A DNA stretch of 42,123 bases from Pelagibacteraceae bacterium AG-404-P07 (GCA_003216235.1 QCJE01000010.1:1-42123); one strand, 5' to 3'; shown: positions 18,386 through 27,350, counted from the first letter of the stretch. Translations and numbers: made by a program. Notes: generated by a model from the letters alone, not told the origin.

Positions 18386-19741
18386 TTAATTAAATTCTTT
18401 TATACCTAGACCTTTTAATTTTCTATGTAGGGCACTTCTTTCCATTCCAACAAAATTTGCTGTTTTAGAGATATTTCCATTAAATTTTTTTAATTGTAGA
18501 GATAAATACTCTTTTTCAAATTTTTCTCTAGCCTCTTTTAGCGGTACTGATAGGCTACTTTCTTGAATTTTGTCAGTAAAATCCTCACTTTTTAATGACT
18601 CTTTAATTATATTTAGAATTTTCTCTTTATTCTCAGGTTGTAATATTGCTATTCTTTCTATCAAATTTCTAAGTTCTCTTACATTGCCATGCCAATCATG
18701 ATTTAATATATAACTGTTATTTTCATCTATTTCTAACTCTTGAATATTATAATTTTCTGATATTTTATTTGAAAAATACTTAATTAACAAAGGAATATCT
18801 GAAACTCTTTTCTTTAATGGCTCAATATTAATTTCAAAAACATTTAACCTGTGATAAAGATCTTCTCTAAAATTTCCAATTTTAATCTCTTGTTTTAGAT
18901 CTTTACTTGATGAACAAATAATTCTTACATCAACATTAATATCTGAATTACCATTTACCCTTTTAAATTTTTGATCAATTAAAACTCGTAAAATTTTTGA
19001 TTGTATATCTAAAGGAATTTCAGAAATTTGATCAATTAATAATGTACCCTTATTAGATTTTTCTAAAGCACCATAAGAAATTAAATTATTATCTTTTTCC
19101 TCACCAAAAAGCTCAAATTCATATTTTCTTGAGTCAAGTAAGGCTCCATTAATTATTATAAAAGGTTTATTATTTCTTCTTGAATTTTTATGAATTTTTC
19201 TTGCAATTAATTCTTTTCCAGAACCAGAGGGACCATTAATTATAACTCTACTTTCTGTAATAGAAATTTTCTTAATTTGATCTCTTATATTGGAGATATT
19301 TTTACTATTACCAATCAAATCATAAGATGAAAATAATTTATTTTCATATTCTCTGTTTTTAGTTTTTAAATCTAAATTTTCTGCAGCTCTTTTAACAAAA
19401 TTTAATAGTCTTGTTTGATCAAACGGTTTTTCAACGAATTCAAAAGCTCCATGTTTAAGTGAATTAACTGCCATCTCTATATTTGCATGACCGGTAATAA
19501 TTATTACAGGGACATCTTTATTTTTAGATTTTATGTGAGATAATAATTCGATACCATCATTATCACCTTTATCTAATTTGACATCAAGAATAGCTATATC
19601 TGGAATTTTTTTATCTATTTCAGTTAAAGCCTGATTATAATTTGCAGCAATTCTTGTTTTGTATCCTGCATCAATCAATAATTCATTTAAGATATTTCTT
19701 ATATCTGAATTGTCATCAACAATTAATATTTCAACTGACAT
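18386..19741 (-). CDS. ntrX: NtrX-type response regulator with AAA+ domain (Walker B Glu replaced by Gln)
   Basis: This is the response regulator partner of NtrY. The receiver domain (about 3-118) has the acidic pair Asp9-Asp10, phospho-acceptor Asp53 (AILDVKL) and Lys105. The central AAA+ domain has Walker A GPSGSGKE (170-177). The Walker B tail reads LLIDQI (234-239) where the family has DE: the catalytic Glu is Gln238 (codon CAA, 19030-19028). The GAFTGA loop that contacts sigma-54 is missing, replaced by a shorter stretch after ELFGEEK (210-216). The arginine-finger region FREDLYHRLNVF is kept, as is a C-terminal Fis-type helix-turn-helix (NGNISKTANFVGMERSALHRKL). It overlaps ntrY by 11 bases and abuts trkA. 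I infer a DNA-binding regulator working with the main sigma factor and probably not hydrolysing ATP. Confidence 0.93.
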   Translation of the reverse strand: MSVEILIVDDNSDIRNILNELLIDAGYKTRIAANYNQALTEIDKKIPDIAILDVKLDKGDNDGIELLSHIKSKNKDVPVIIITGHANIEMAVNSLKHGAFEFVEKPFDQTRLLNFVKRAAENLDLKTKNREYENKLFSSYDLIGNSKNISNIRDQIKKISITESRVIINGPSGSGKELIARKIHKNSRRNNKPFIIINGALLDSRKYEFELFGEEKDNNLISYGALEKSNKGTLLIDQISEIPLDIQSKILRVLIDQKFKRVNGNSDINVDVRIICSSSKDLKQEIKIGNFREDLYHRLNVFEINIEPLKKRVSDIPLLIKYFSNKISENYNIQELEIDENNSYILNHDWHGNVRELRNLIERIAILQPENKEKILNIIKESLKSEDFTDKIQESSLSVPLKEAREKFEKEYLSLQLKKFNGNISKTANFVGMERSALHRKLKGLGIKEFN

Positions 19742-21521
19742 TAATTTTAAAATTGATCTCTATTTTAGCTCCATCGGGAATAGAAATAAATTTAAGTTCT
19801 CCATTGTGATCGTTTATTATCTTATTAACTATAGATAGTCCTAAGCCAGTGCCTTTTTTTTTAGTAGTAAAATACGGGTTCAAAATATCCTTTATATTAT
19901 TTTTAACTTCATTAAAACCTATACCGTTATCAACTATAATGAAATTAATATGGTCATTATTTTGAGAAATTTCAATTGATATTTTCTTTTCAAAATTCGA
20001 GGTATTTTCAGTCTTTTGTTGAATACTTTCTATAGAATTTTTAATTAAATTAAAAAAAGCTCTACCAAGTTGTTCTTTGTCACTATTAAATAAGATCTTT
20101 TTATCTTTTTTATTAAAAGTTATTTCAATAGTTTTATCTAATCTTTTTAATAACTCTATATTTTCACTTAAAATATCTATTAAATTATTATTTTTAAAAA
20201 CTGGTTTAGGCATTCTAGCAAAATCAGAAAATTCATTAACCAAATTTTCTATTTGTTTAATTTGATTGTTTATAATCTTTAAATTATCCTTAAAATTTTC
20301 CTGATCTTCTTTTAAAATTTTTTCTGAATATTTACTTTTGATTCTATCCAAAGTTAGTTGAATAGGTGTTAAGGGGTTTTTTATTTCATGAGCAAGTTTT
20401 CTAGCTAAATTACCCCAAGCTTTGTATCTTTCATTAATAATAAGTTTTTCTTGTTGGTCTTTTAATCTACTAATCATTAAATTAAAATTTTTATTTAAAA
20501 TTTCCATATCTTTATCAGTTTTTATTTCTGGAACTTTTGTATCTAAATTGCCTTGACCTATAGAAGATGATGCTAAAATTAAATTATTAATTGACCTAAA
20601 AAATCTCGATGAAAATCTTATAGCAATTGTGATTGAAATAAATAAAAGTAATGAGACGATTATAATATAAATAATTGCAAATGATATCTTAATTCCAGTG
20701 CTCCTCTCTTCAACATTATAATAAAAATTAATAGCTTCTTGAGATTCATTTAAATAATTAGATATATCTGCATCTAAGTATTTAATGACATACAAAAATC
20801 TATTTTCAAATGCTTGTAATCTCATAATAGCTGCAGAAATATTATCAGGAGCATTAATAATTTTTAAAGGTCTATCATCTTCTAAAACAAGTTTTAAAGC
20901 TCTATCAATAGGTGGTTTATATTCATCTAAGATTTTGATTGTTGAAAACAAGAGTTTTTTATCCTGATTAATAATATGTATTTCATCTAAATTTCTAATC
21001 AATTTTTGTGTTTGTAAAAAACGTGAATACTCATTTGGATTATCATTAAGAAATTTTGCACTTTTATTTAAATCAAATGCTACTAGAACTGTTTCAGACT
21101 CTATCTTATTTCTTACTTCCTGAACATAATTTTTCGCAAGTTCATATGAATTATTTACAACTGTTGTCACCTTTTTATCAAAGTACTTCTCTAAGGCAAA
21201 TGAAAATAAGAATAATGAAAAAACTGAAATTAAAATTGATGGAATTAACGTAAATAATGAAAAATAAGTGATATATTTTTTGTTAGAGTTAATACCATCT
21301 TTATCAATATCACTTTTAATAGATTTTTTTATTTCTATAAAAATAAATATAAATAATAAAAAAAGTAATATGATGTTTGAAATTAATAAATATTGTAAAT
21401 TACTTTGATTTAATTCAAGAAAACTTCTATCAATGAATGTTAAAAAAGTTAAAAAACCAACAAATAGTGTGATACTAGATAGTATTATTATGAATATATT
21501 TTTTTTCAAAAATTCAAGCAT
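19731..21521 (-). CDS. ntrY: NtrY-type membrane sensor histidine kinase (no PAS domain)
   Basis: NtrY is the sensor kinase for NtrX. The 596-residue protein has four membrane segments (about 8-28, 43-63, 85-108, 280-302) and a periplasmic region between the last two. A HAMP linker follows (about 303-355). The phospho-acceptor is KLAHEIKNPLTP (His378) and the ATPase domain contains NLIKNSIES and GTGLGLSIV. Typical NtrY proteins are 700-plus residues, with a PAS domain between HAMP and the acceptor helix. Here HAMP runs straight into the acceptor region (INERYKAWGNLARKL), so the PAS has been lost. The start lies only 26 bases from the divergent ispDF. Confidence 0.93.
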   Translation of the reverse strand: MLEFLKKNIFIIILSSITLFVGFLTFLTFIDRSFLELNQSNLQYLLISNIILLFLLFIFIFIEIKKSIKSDIDKDGINSNKKYITYFSLFTLIPSILISVFSLFLFSFALEKYFDKKVTTVVNNSYELAKNYVQEVRNKIESETVLVAFDLNKSAKFLNDNPNEYSRFLQTQKLIRNLDEIHIINQDKKLLFSTIKILDEYKPPIDRALKLVLEDDRPLKIINAPDNISAAIMRLQAFENRFLYVIKYLDADISNYLNESQEAINFYYNVEERSTGIKISFAIIYIIIVSLLLFISITIAIRFSSRFFRSINNLILASSSIGQGNLDTKVPEIKTDKDMEILNKNFNLMISRLKDQQEKLIINERYKAWGNLARKLAHEIKNPLTPIQLTLDRIKSKYSEKILKEDQENFKDNLKIINNQIKQIENLVNEFSDFARMPKPVFKNNNLIDILSENIELLKRLDKTIEITFNKKDKKILFNSDKEQLGRAFFNLIKNSIESIQQKTENTSNFEKKISIEISQNNDHINFIIVDNGIGFNEVKNNIKDILNPYFTTKKKGTGLGLSIVNKIINDHNGELKFISIPDGAKIEINFKINVS

Positions 21522-21547
21522 AATTTAGAATTATAGTATTTAAACAA
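21522..21547. promoter_or_regulatory. Overlapping divergent promoters of ntrY and ispDF
   Basis: The two start codons are separated by only 26 bases. A minus-strand -10 TATAAT (21535-21530) lies eight bases before the ntrY ATG, and a plus-strand -10-like TATAGT (21532-21537) lies ten bases before the ispDF ATG, so the two hexamers overlap by four bases. If used, both messages would be leaderless or nearly so. No good -35 boxes are visible and no ribosome-binding site fits. Confidence 0.5.
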
Positions 21548-22654
21548 ATGAACAACTATTTTGTAATATTAGCTGCAGGAAAAAGTAAGAGATTTCATAA
21601 AAATATAGCCAAACAATTCTATAATTATAAAAATAAAGAAATTATTGATCATTCCATTGAGAAATCATTAAATTCTAAGCTTTTTAAAAAGATATTAATA
21701 GTAACAAATAACGTAAATCATTTTAAAAAAAAGAAATATTCCAAATCAATAAGCATTATAAAAGGTGGTAAAGAAAGATCAGACTCATCTTTGTTAGCTT
21801 TAAAATACCTTAAAAAATATAAACCAAAAAACGTGTTTATTCATGATGCAGCTAGACCTAATTTTTCAATAAAATTGCTTAAAAATTTATTTAAGGCTTT
21901 AAAATATAATAAAGCTGTAGTTCCAATAATTACATCAAAAGATTCAATAAAATATATAATAAAAAATCAAATATTTAATCTAGATAAGAATAATTCTTTA
22001 TTAACTCAAACTCCCCAAGCCTTTAGATTTAAAGAATTACATAATCTCGCAATAAACGAAAAAAGTAAAATAAGTGATGAGGCCACACTTTTTATAAAAA
22101 ATAATGTTAAAGTTAAATTCATACCAGGAGAAAACAAAAATAGTAAAATTACTTACTTAAATGATGTAGAAACTTACAAAACTTATTTTGGTATAGGTTT
22201 TGATATCCACAAACTAGTAAAAAAGAAAAAACTTTATCTTGGAGGTGTAAAAATTCCTTTTCACTCTGGCCTTGAAGGTCATTCAGATGGAGATGTAATT
22301 TTGCATGCAATAATCGATGCAATTTTAGGTGCTATAAGAAAAAAAGATATTGGTACTTATTTTCCAAATACAAAAAAATTTAAGAATATAAGATCTCCAA
22401 AAATGTTAAAACCGATAATAGACAATCTTTATAAATCTAATTTTTCAATAAATAACCTTGATATAAATTTAATTTGTGAACAGCCTAAAGTTTCAAAGTA
22501 TCGAAACAAAATAATCAACTCAATATCAAAGCTTACAACTTTAAATAAAAATCAAATTAATTTAAAAGGTAAAACAGTAGAAAAATTAGGTTTAATAGGA
22601 AAAGAAAAAGCAATTGCTTGTGAGGTGATAGTTTCAATTACAAAATATGATTAA
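21548..22654 (+). CDS. ispDF: Bifunctional IspD/IspF isoprenoid enzyme
   Basis: This fused enzyme carries out two steps of the non-mevalonate isoprenoid pathway: cytidylyl transfer to methylerythritol phosphate (IspD) and ring closure to the cyclodiphosphate (IspF). The IspD domain (about 1-212) shows LAAGKSKRF, KQFYNYK and HDAARP (99-104). The IspF domain (about 215-368) shows GIGFDIH with metal ligands Asp219 and His221, and GHSDGDVILHA (244-254). The fusion is common in alphaproteobacteria; the intervening IspE step is not encoded here. It heads ispDF-pgpA-pncC, overlapping pgpA by eight bases. There is no Shine-Dalgarno before its ATG. Confidence 0.97.
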   Translation: MNNYFVILAAGKSKRFHKNIAKQFYNYKNKEIIDHSIEKSLNSKLFKKILIVTNNVNHFKKKKYSKSISIIKGGKERSDSSLLALKYLKKYKPKNVFIHDAARPNFSIKLLKNLFKALKYNKAVVPIITSKDSIKYIIKNQIFNLDKNNSLLTQTPQAFRFKELHNLAINEKSKISDEATLFIKNNVKVKFIPGENKNSKITYLNDVETYKTYFGIGFDIHKLVKKKKLYLGGVKIPFHSGLEGHSDGDVILHAIIDAILGAIRKKDIGTYFPNTKKFKNIRSPKMLKPIIDNLYKSNFSINNLDINLICEQPKVSKYRNKIINSISKLTTLNKNQINLKGKTVEKLGLIGKEKAIACEVIVSITKYD

Positions 22655-23150
22655 AACTTTAAATAAATTATTTGTCACAATGTTTGGTTTAGGAAAACTT
22701 CCAAAAATTCCTGGTACGTTTGGATCACTAGCAACAATAATTATACTTTATGCCTTATTCCATATATTAAACCTATCTTCGAACTTTATATTGATAGGTT
22801 TGGTGGTTATTTTTATTTTTTCATTTTTAGCAGTTGCAACCCATATCAAAGATAGTGAAAATAAAGACCCAAAAGAAGTAATTATAGATGAATTTATTGG
22901 TCAATCTATTCCGATTTATCTTTACGAAATTTCACATGGAATAGAAAAGTCAGCTGATGAAGCTATAATCTTTTATTGTATTTGCTTTGTATTATTTAGA
23001 TTTTTTGACATAGTAAAACCATTTCCAGTAAGCTATTTTGATAAAAATTTCAAAAATAGTTTTGGAGTAATCATGGATGATGTTTGCGCTGGTTTCTATG
23101 TTGTTTTATCTTTAATTTGTTTTATGGTTTTAAGTAGTTATTTTATCTAA
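22647..23150 (+). CDS. pgpA: Phosphatidylglycerophosphatase A
   Basis: PgpA removes the phosphate from phosphatidylglycerophosphate to give phosphatidylglycerol at the inner membrane. The 167-residue protein has the family signature near the start (GLGKLPKIPGTFGSLATI), the acidic motif EVIIDEFIGQ (about 72-81), and a late FFDIVKPFPVSYFDK with MDDVCAGFY. Three to four hydrophobic segments are visible. It overlaps ispDF by eight bases and shares one base with pncC (TAATG), so the three genes form one transcript. The ispDF-pgpA-cinA order is common in alphaproteobacteria. Confidence 0.93.
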   Translation: MIKTLNKLFVTMFGLGKLPKIPGTFGSLATIIILYALFHILNLSSNFILIGLVVIFIFSFLAVATHIKDSENKDPKEVIIDEFIGQSIPIYLYEISHGIEKSADEAIIFYCICFVLFRFFDIVKPFPVSYFDKNFKNSFGVIMDDVCAGFYVVLSLICFMVLSSYFI

Positions 23151-23611
23151 TGAAATCTTTAATAAGAATACTAACTAAAAAAAAACTTAAGATTTCATTT
23201 GCTGAGTCATGCACAGGAGGATTACTAGCAAGCACAATTACTTCAATTAGTGGTGCATCAAAAGTATTTAATTTAGGTCTTGTTACCTACTCCAACCATG
23301 CAAAAATAAATATTTTAAAAGTAAATAAAAATATTATTAAGAAATATGGTGCTGTAAGCCATGAGTGCTGTTCAGCAATGGTTAAAAATTTATCTAAAAT
23401 ATCTAAGGCTAATATTAATGTTTCAATAACTGGTATTGCTGGACCTAAAGGCGGAACGAAACAAAAACCTGTAGGTTTAGTTTATATTGGAATTAAAAAA
23501 GGTAACAAAATACTAATTAATAAGTGCTTATTCAAAAGTAAAAAAAGATCATCAATACAAAAAGCTACAGTTAAAAAAGCTTTAAATTTAGTTCTTAGAA
23601 CTGCTAAATAG
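23150..23611 (+). CDS. pncC: CinA C-terminal-domain protein, nicotinamide-nucleotide amidase
   Basis: This stand-alone CinA C-terminal domain (153 residues) probably deamidates nicotinamide mononucleotide in pyridine-nucleotide recycling. Family motifs are clear: FAESCTGGLLAS near residue 17, VTYSN, GAVSHE, and SITGIAGPKGGTKQKPVGLV (about 98-117). The molybdopterin-like N-terminal CinA domain is absent, as in many bacteria where the amidase is a separate gene. Its last 24 bases overlap the 3' end of the opposite-strand START-domain gene, so no terminator can sit between them. The biochemical role is inferred from the family. Confidence 0.9.
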   Translation: MKSLIRILTKKKLKISFAESCTGGLLASTITSISGASKVFNLGLVTYSNHAKINILKVNKNIIKKYGAVSHECCSAMVKNLSKISKANINVSITGIAGPKGGTKQKPVGLVYIGIKKGNKILINKCLFKSKKRSSIQKATVKKALNLVLRTAK

Positions 23612-24046
23612 TTCCTCTGCTCTTTTCTGAAATGCATCAGCTATTTTCTCTAATCCAAACTGAAAAGAAACAACCATTAAAGAATTTAAAAATTTATTCT
23701 TAATCTCAAAATCAATATCAAAAATAATCTCAGTAATTCCATTTTTTTTGTCAGTAAATGTCCAATTATTGGATAAATGATTTAAAGGACCATCTATATT
23801 CTTCACAAATATTGAATCTTCTTTTTTATTAAAGACGACATCACTTTTATAAGTATCTTTAAAGGGTCCTTTACCAATTGTTAAATCTGCAATAATTTTT
23901 ATTAACTCACCTTCTTTTTTATTTTCATATATTTTTGCATCAAAACAAAACGGAACAAATTCAGGATATTTTTCAATATCTAAAACTAATTCAATTAAAT
24001 CTTTTTTTTTACATTCAATTAATCGCTTAACTGAAGCTTTAGGCAT
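23588..24046 (-). CDS. START-domain protein of the RatA/Coq10 family
   Basis: This 152-residue SRPBCC/START-type protein is of the Coq10/RatA group, thought to bind ubiquinone or an isoprenoid lipid and support respiration. Family features include the N-terminal ECKKKDLIELVLDIEKYPEFVPFC pattern (about 11-34), the GPFKDTYKS loop and GPLNHLSNNWTF. It is preceded by lipA with a TAATG overlap; lipA next to this family is a standard alphaproteobacterial arrangement. The name RatA (ribosome association toxin) is often applied in annotation, but the neighbours suggest a quinone-linked role. Its last 24 bases overlap pncC coming from the other side. Confidence 0.85.
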   Translation of the reverse strand: MPKASVKRLIECKKKDLIELVLDIEKYPEFVPFCFDAKIYENKKEGELIKIIADLTIGKGPFKDTYKSDVVFNKKEDSIFVKNIDGPLNHLSNNWTFTDKKNGITEIIFDIDFEIKNKFLNSLMVVSFQFGLEKIADAFQKRAEELFSSSKN

Positions 24047-24978
24047 TAATGATTATTAATTCTATTTTGTTGAAGTTTAGCAAAGTCTTCATCCGCATGG
24101 TATGAAGATCTTGTTAAAGGAGATGAAGAAACTAGTAAAAAACCTTTAGCTTTAGCGATATCTCCTAAATCTTTAAATTCATCAGGTGTGTAGTATCTAT
24201 CTAAAGGAAAATGTTTTACAGATGGTTGTAGATACTGACCTATAGTTAAAAAATCAACATTGGCAGATTTTAGATCATCCATTACTTGTAAAATTTCATC
24301 TCTTGTTTCACCCAAACCAACCATTATTCCTGATTTAGTAAAAACTTTTTTATTGATTTTCTTTGCATTCTTTAAAAGTTCCAGAGAAGCAAAATATCTT
24401 GAACCAGGTCTAACTTTTAAATAAAGACTGGGTACAGTTTCAATATTATGATTAAAAACATCAGGATTAGCTTCTAGAACTTTTTTATAAGCATCTCCTT
24501 TTCTTAAAAAATCAGGTGTTAAAACCTCTATAGTGGTATTAGGGTTAATTTTTCTAGTTTGATTTATTACTTCATAAAAATGATTTGAACCACCATCGTC
24601 TAAATCATCTCTATCTACTGAAGTAATTACAACATGTCTTAAATCTAATTTTTTAACAGCTTGAGAAATCTTAATAGGTTCTAGTTCGTCTAATCTGCCC
24701 GGTTTACCAGTTTTAACGTCACAAAATGCACATGCTCTCGTACACGTATCACCCATTATCATAAATGTTGCATGTCTTTTGCTCCAACATTCAGTTATAT
24801 TTGGACAATTTGCTTCCTGACAAACTGTTACAAGATTATTTTTATTCACAATTGTTTTTGTTAAAAAAAATTCCTTACTATTAGTGAGCTTAGATCTAAT
24901 CCATGAAGGTTTTTTTTTAATTGGATTAATTGGATTATTAATTTTTTCTGGATGTCTGGGTCTAATTTTTTGTGTCAT
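24046..24978 (-). CDS. lipA: Lipoyl synthase
   Basis: LipA is a radical-SAM enzyme that inserts two sulfurs into protein-bound octanoyl groups to make lipoate for 2-oxoacid dehydrogenases and glycine cleavage. The 310-residue protein has the auxiliary-cluster cysteines Cys53, Cys58 and Cys64 ([13 protein letters not shown]) and the radical-SAM cysteines Cys79, Cys83 and Cys86 (CTRACAFC). The C-terminal [13 protein letters not shown] supplies the serine ligand of the auxiliary cluster. The start ATG at 24978 lies inside the 3' end of ftsB (17-base overlap). In many alphaproteobacteria the pyruvate dehydrogenase genes sit between eno-ftsB and lipA; they are absent here. Confidence 0.97.
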   Translation of the reverse strand: MTQKIRPRHPEKINNPINPIKKKPSWIRSKLTNSKEFFLTKTIVNKNNLVTVCQEANCPNITECWSKRHATFMIMGDTCTRACAFCDVKTGKPGRLDELEPIKISQAVKKLDLRHVVITSVDRDDLDDGGSNHFYEVINQTRKINPNTTIEVLTPDFLRKGDAYKKVLEANPDVFNHNIETVPSLYLKVRPGSRYFASLELLKNAKKINKKVFTKSGIMVGLGETRDEILQVMDDLKSANVDFLTIGQYLQPSVKHFPLDRYYTPDEFKDLGDIAKAKGFLLVSSSPLTRSSYHADEDFAKLQQNRINNH

Positions 24979-25270
24979 TATTTTTAATTATATAAATATT
25001 GTCATTTTTTTTTCCAAATATAAATCTCTCTCTAATCAATGTTTCAATATAATCAAGATCAAGATTGTCACTTAATAATGAATTTTTAAATTCCAAGTCA
25101 TTAATTTGTTTAGTTAATAATAATTCATCTTTTTTAAGGTTTTTTAATGTCTGTTTTTTTTCAAAATAGGAAATAAGTCCTCTTTGACCGGACAAAAGAT
25201 TAAAAAAAAAATATAAAATTAAAAAAATTGATATAAATAAAAAGTAATTATTTTTTATACTTTTAAACAT
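24962..25270 (-). CDS. ftsB: FtsB/DivIC-like septum formation initiator protein
   Basis: This small bitopic membrane protein is likely part of the FtsB-FtsL-FtsQ division complex. The 102 residues comprise a short cytoplasmic tail and one membrane helix (about 10-26, [19 protein letters not shown]). A coiled coil follows (about 35-68, [19 protein letters not shown] and [10 protein letters not shown]) with [20 protein letters not shown], the conserved end of the family. It shares a base with the eno stop (TAATG), and eno-ftsB is a widely conserved pair. Sequence similarity in this family is weak, so the call leans on architecture and position. Confidence 0.82.
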   Translation of the reverse strand: MFKSIKNNYFLFISIFLILYFFFNLLSGQRGLISYFEKKQTLKNLKKDELLLTKQINDLEFKNSLLSDNLDLDYIETLIRERFIFGKKNDNIYIIKNNDTKN

Positions 25271-26526
25271 TAATGAATCTTATTCATTCTAGCTTTTTTT
25301 CCAAGTTCTTCTTCTATGCGTAATAATTGATTATATTTTGCTACTCTTTCAGATCTTGCTAAAGATCCTGTTTTTATTTGATTTGAGTTTGTTCCAACTG
25401 CTAAATCTGCAATAAAAGTATCCTCGCTATCTCCTGATCTATGAGAAATTATTGTCTTATATCCAATTATTTGCGCAAATTTAATTACATCTAAAGTTTC
25501 TGAAACCGTGCCTATTTGATTGAGTTTAATTAAAATCGCATTAGATGATAAATTCAAAAATCCTTTTTTTAGTCTCTCAAGATTAGTTACATAAAGATCA
25601 TCACCTACTATTTGGACTTTTTTAATTGACTTCATTAATTTATTCCAAGCCATCCAATCATTTTCAGCGAAAGGGTCTTCAATTGACTTGATTTTATATT
25701 TATTAATAATTTTTTTGTATTCATTAATAGACTTTTCAACAGTCATATAATTTTTTGAATGAATAGAATATTTACCTTTTTTATACAATTCATTCGCTGC
25801 AACATCCAAGCATATTGAAACATCTCGACCATTTACAAAACCAGATTTTTTTATTGCCAAAACAACTAAGTCTAATGCTTGTTTATTATTTTCTATCATT
25901 GGTGCAAAGCCACCCTCATCCCCAACAGAAGTAGATAAACCTTTTGACTTAATAATACTTCTCAAATTATTGATTACTAAAAAACAAATTCTTATTGCAT
26001 CTGAAAAACTTTTTGCTCGATCTGGCCTGATCATAAATTCTTGAATTCTTAAACCATTGTTGGCATGAGCTCCACCATTAATAATATTCATTAATGGAAA
26101 TGGTAATTTAAAATTATCTTTTATTAAAAAAGTTTTATACAAAGGAAGTTTTCTTATTTGAGCTGAGAGTTTTTTGACTGCCATTGATACAGCAAGTATT
26201 GCATTAGCACCTAATTTAGTTTTTTGCCTAGTTCCATCCAAATTAATCATGATTGCATCTATTCTTTCTTGATTGTGTATATCGAACCCTTTAAGTTTTT
26301 TTGAAATTTTTGTATTAACTAAATTTATTGCGTTTAGAACACTTTTTCCTAAATATTTCTTATTATATTTGTCTCTTTTTTCAAAAGCCTCGTAACTACC
26401 AGTAGAGGCTCCTGATGGACATATAGCGCGTGCATTATTTTTTTTTGTAAAGACTTCTGCTTCAACAGTAGGATTTCCTCTACTGTCAAAAACTTGACGG
26501 GCTTTAACTTTTAAAATTTTACTCAC
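25270..26526 (-). CDS. eno: Enolase
   Basis: Enolase interconverts 2-phosphoglycerate and phosphoenolpyruvate. The 418-residue protein has the N-terminal ARQVFDSRGNPTVEAEV, the GASTGSYEA loop, the catalytic region with SVGDEGGFAP, metal ligands near CLDVAANE, SIEDPFAENDW and VGDDLYVTN, and the C-terminal signature LIKLNQIGTVSETL followed by SHRSGDSED. The start codon is GTG at 26526, overlapping the kdsA stop (TAGTG). It is fourth in tpiA-secG-pyrG-kdsA-eno and is followed by ftsB. Confidence 0.98.
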   Translation of the reverse strand: MSKILKVKARQVFDSRGNPTVEAEVFTKKNNARAICPSGASTGSYEAFEKRDKYNKKYLGKSVLNAINLVNTKISKKLKGFDIHNQERIDAIMINLDGTRQKTKLGANAILAVSMAVKKLSAQIRKLPLYKTFLIKDNFKLPFPLMNIINGGAHANNGLRIQEFMIRPDRAKSFSDAIRICFLVINNLRSIIKSKGLSTSVGDEGGFAPMIENNKQALDLVVLAIKKSGFVNGRDVSICLDVAANELYKKGKYSIHSKNYMTVEKSINEYKKIINKYKIKSIEDPFAENDWMAWNKLMKSIKKVQIVGDDLYVTNLERLKKGFLNLSSNAILIKLNQIGTVSETLDVIKFAQIIGYKTIISHRSGDSEDTFIADLAVGTNSNQIKTGSLARSERVAKYNQLLRIEEELGKKARMNKIH

Positions 26527-27350
26527 TAATTTTTTATTAAATTATCAATTTCTGTAAGTTGGTTTAATAAATTTTCTAGCTTATCTAGCGGAAGCATATT
26601 GGGGCCATCTGAAGGTGCATTATCTGGATCTTGATGAGTTTCAATAAATACTCCTGCAACTCCAACTGCAACAGCAGCTCTTGCTAAATATTCTACAAAT
26701 TCTCTTTGACCACCACTTTTTTCTCCTAGCCCTCCAGGTTGTTGAACTGAATGTGTAGCATCAAAAATTACTGGATAACCATTTTTTGCCATAATAGGAA
26801 GTGATCGCATATCAGAAACAAGAGTATTATAACCAAAGCTTGCTCCCCTTTCCGTAACTAAAATATTTTTATTTCCTGAGTCTGAAATTTTTTTTGTTAC
26901 ATTAACCATGTCCCATGGAGCTAAGAATTGTCCTTTTTTTACATTAATAATCTTATTTGTTTTAGCTGCAGCTATTAATAAATCTGTTTGTCTACAAAGA
27001 AAAGCTGGTATTTGAAGTACGTCAACATGTTTACTTACAATGGAGCAGTGTTCAGTATTATGAATATCAGTGAGAATCGGTATACCTAATTCTTTTTTAA
27101 TCTTATCAAAAACAGGAAGTGAAGCTTCTAAACCTGCTCCTCTTTTTCCTTTTAAACTTGTTCTGTTAGCTTTATCAAAAGATGTTTTATAAATAAATCC
27201 AAGTCCAAATTTTTTAGTAATCTCTTGAATTTTTCCAGCCATGTCCATTGCATGTTGTTCTGTTTCTAGTTGGCAAGGACCTGCTATAATACAGATTTTA
27301 TTTCCATTTGAGATTTCTATTTTTCCACAATTTACTTTTACACTACTCAT
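26526..27350 (-). CDS. kdsA: 3-deoxy-D-manno-octulosonate 8-phosphate synthase
   Basis: KdsA condenses arabinose-5-phosphate and phosphoenolpyruvate to make Kdo-8-phosphate for the lipopolysaccharide core. The 274-residue protein has [11 protein letters not shown] with Cys26, which marks the metal-dependent class (the metal-free enterobacterial enzyme has Asn there). It also has [12 protein letters not shown], the [14 protein letters not shown] strand, [12 protein letters not shown] and the late [18 protein letters not shown]. It starts within the pyrG stop (four-base ATGA overlap). Together with the lpx genes at the right end it indicates that the cell makes lipid A and Kdo. Confidence 0.97.
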   Translation of the reverse strand: MSSVKVNCGKIEISNGNKICIIAGPCQLETEQHAMDMAGKIQEITKKFGLGFIYKTSFDKANRTSLKGKRGAGLEASLPVFDKIKKELGIPILTDIHNTEHCSIVSKHVDVLQIPAFLCRQTDLLIAAAKTNKIINVKKGQFLAPWDMVNVTKKISDSGNKNILVTERGASFGYNTLVSDMRSLPIMAKNGYPVIFDATHSVQQPGGLGEKSGGQREFVEYLARAAVAVGVAGVFIETHQDPDNAPSDGPNMLPLDKLENLLNQLTEIDNLIKN

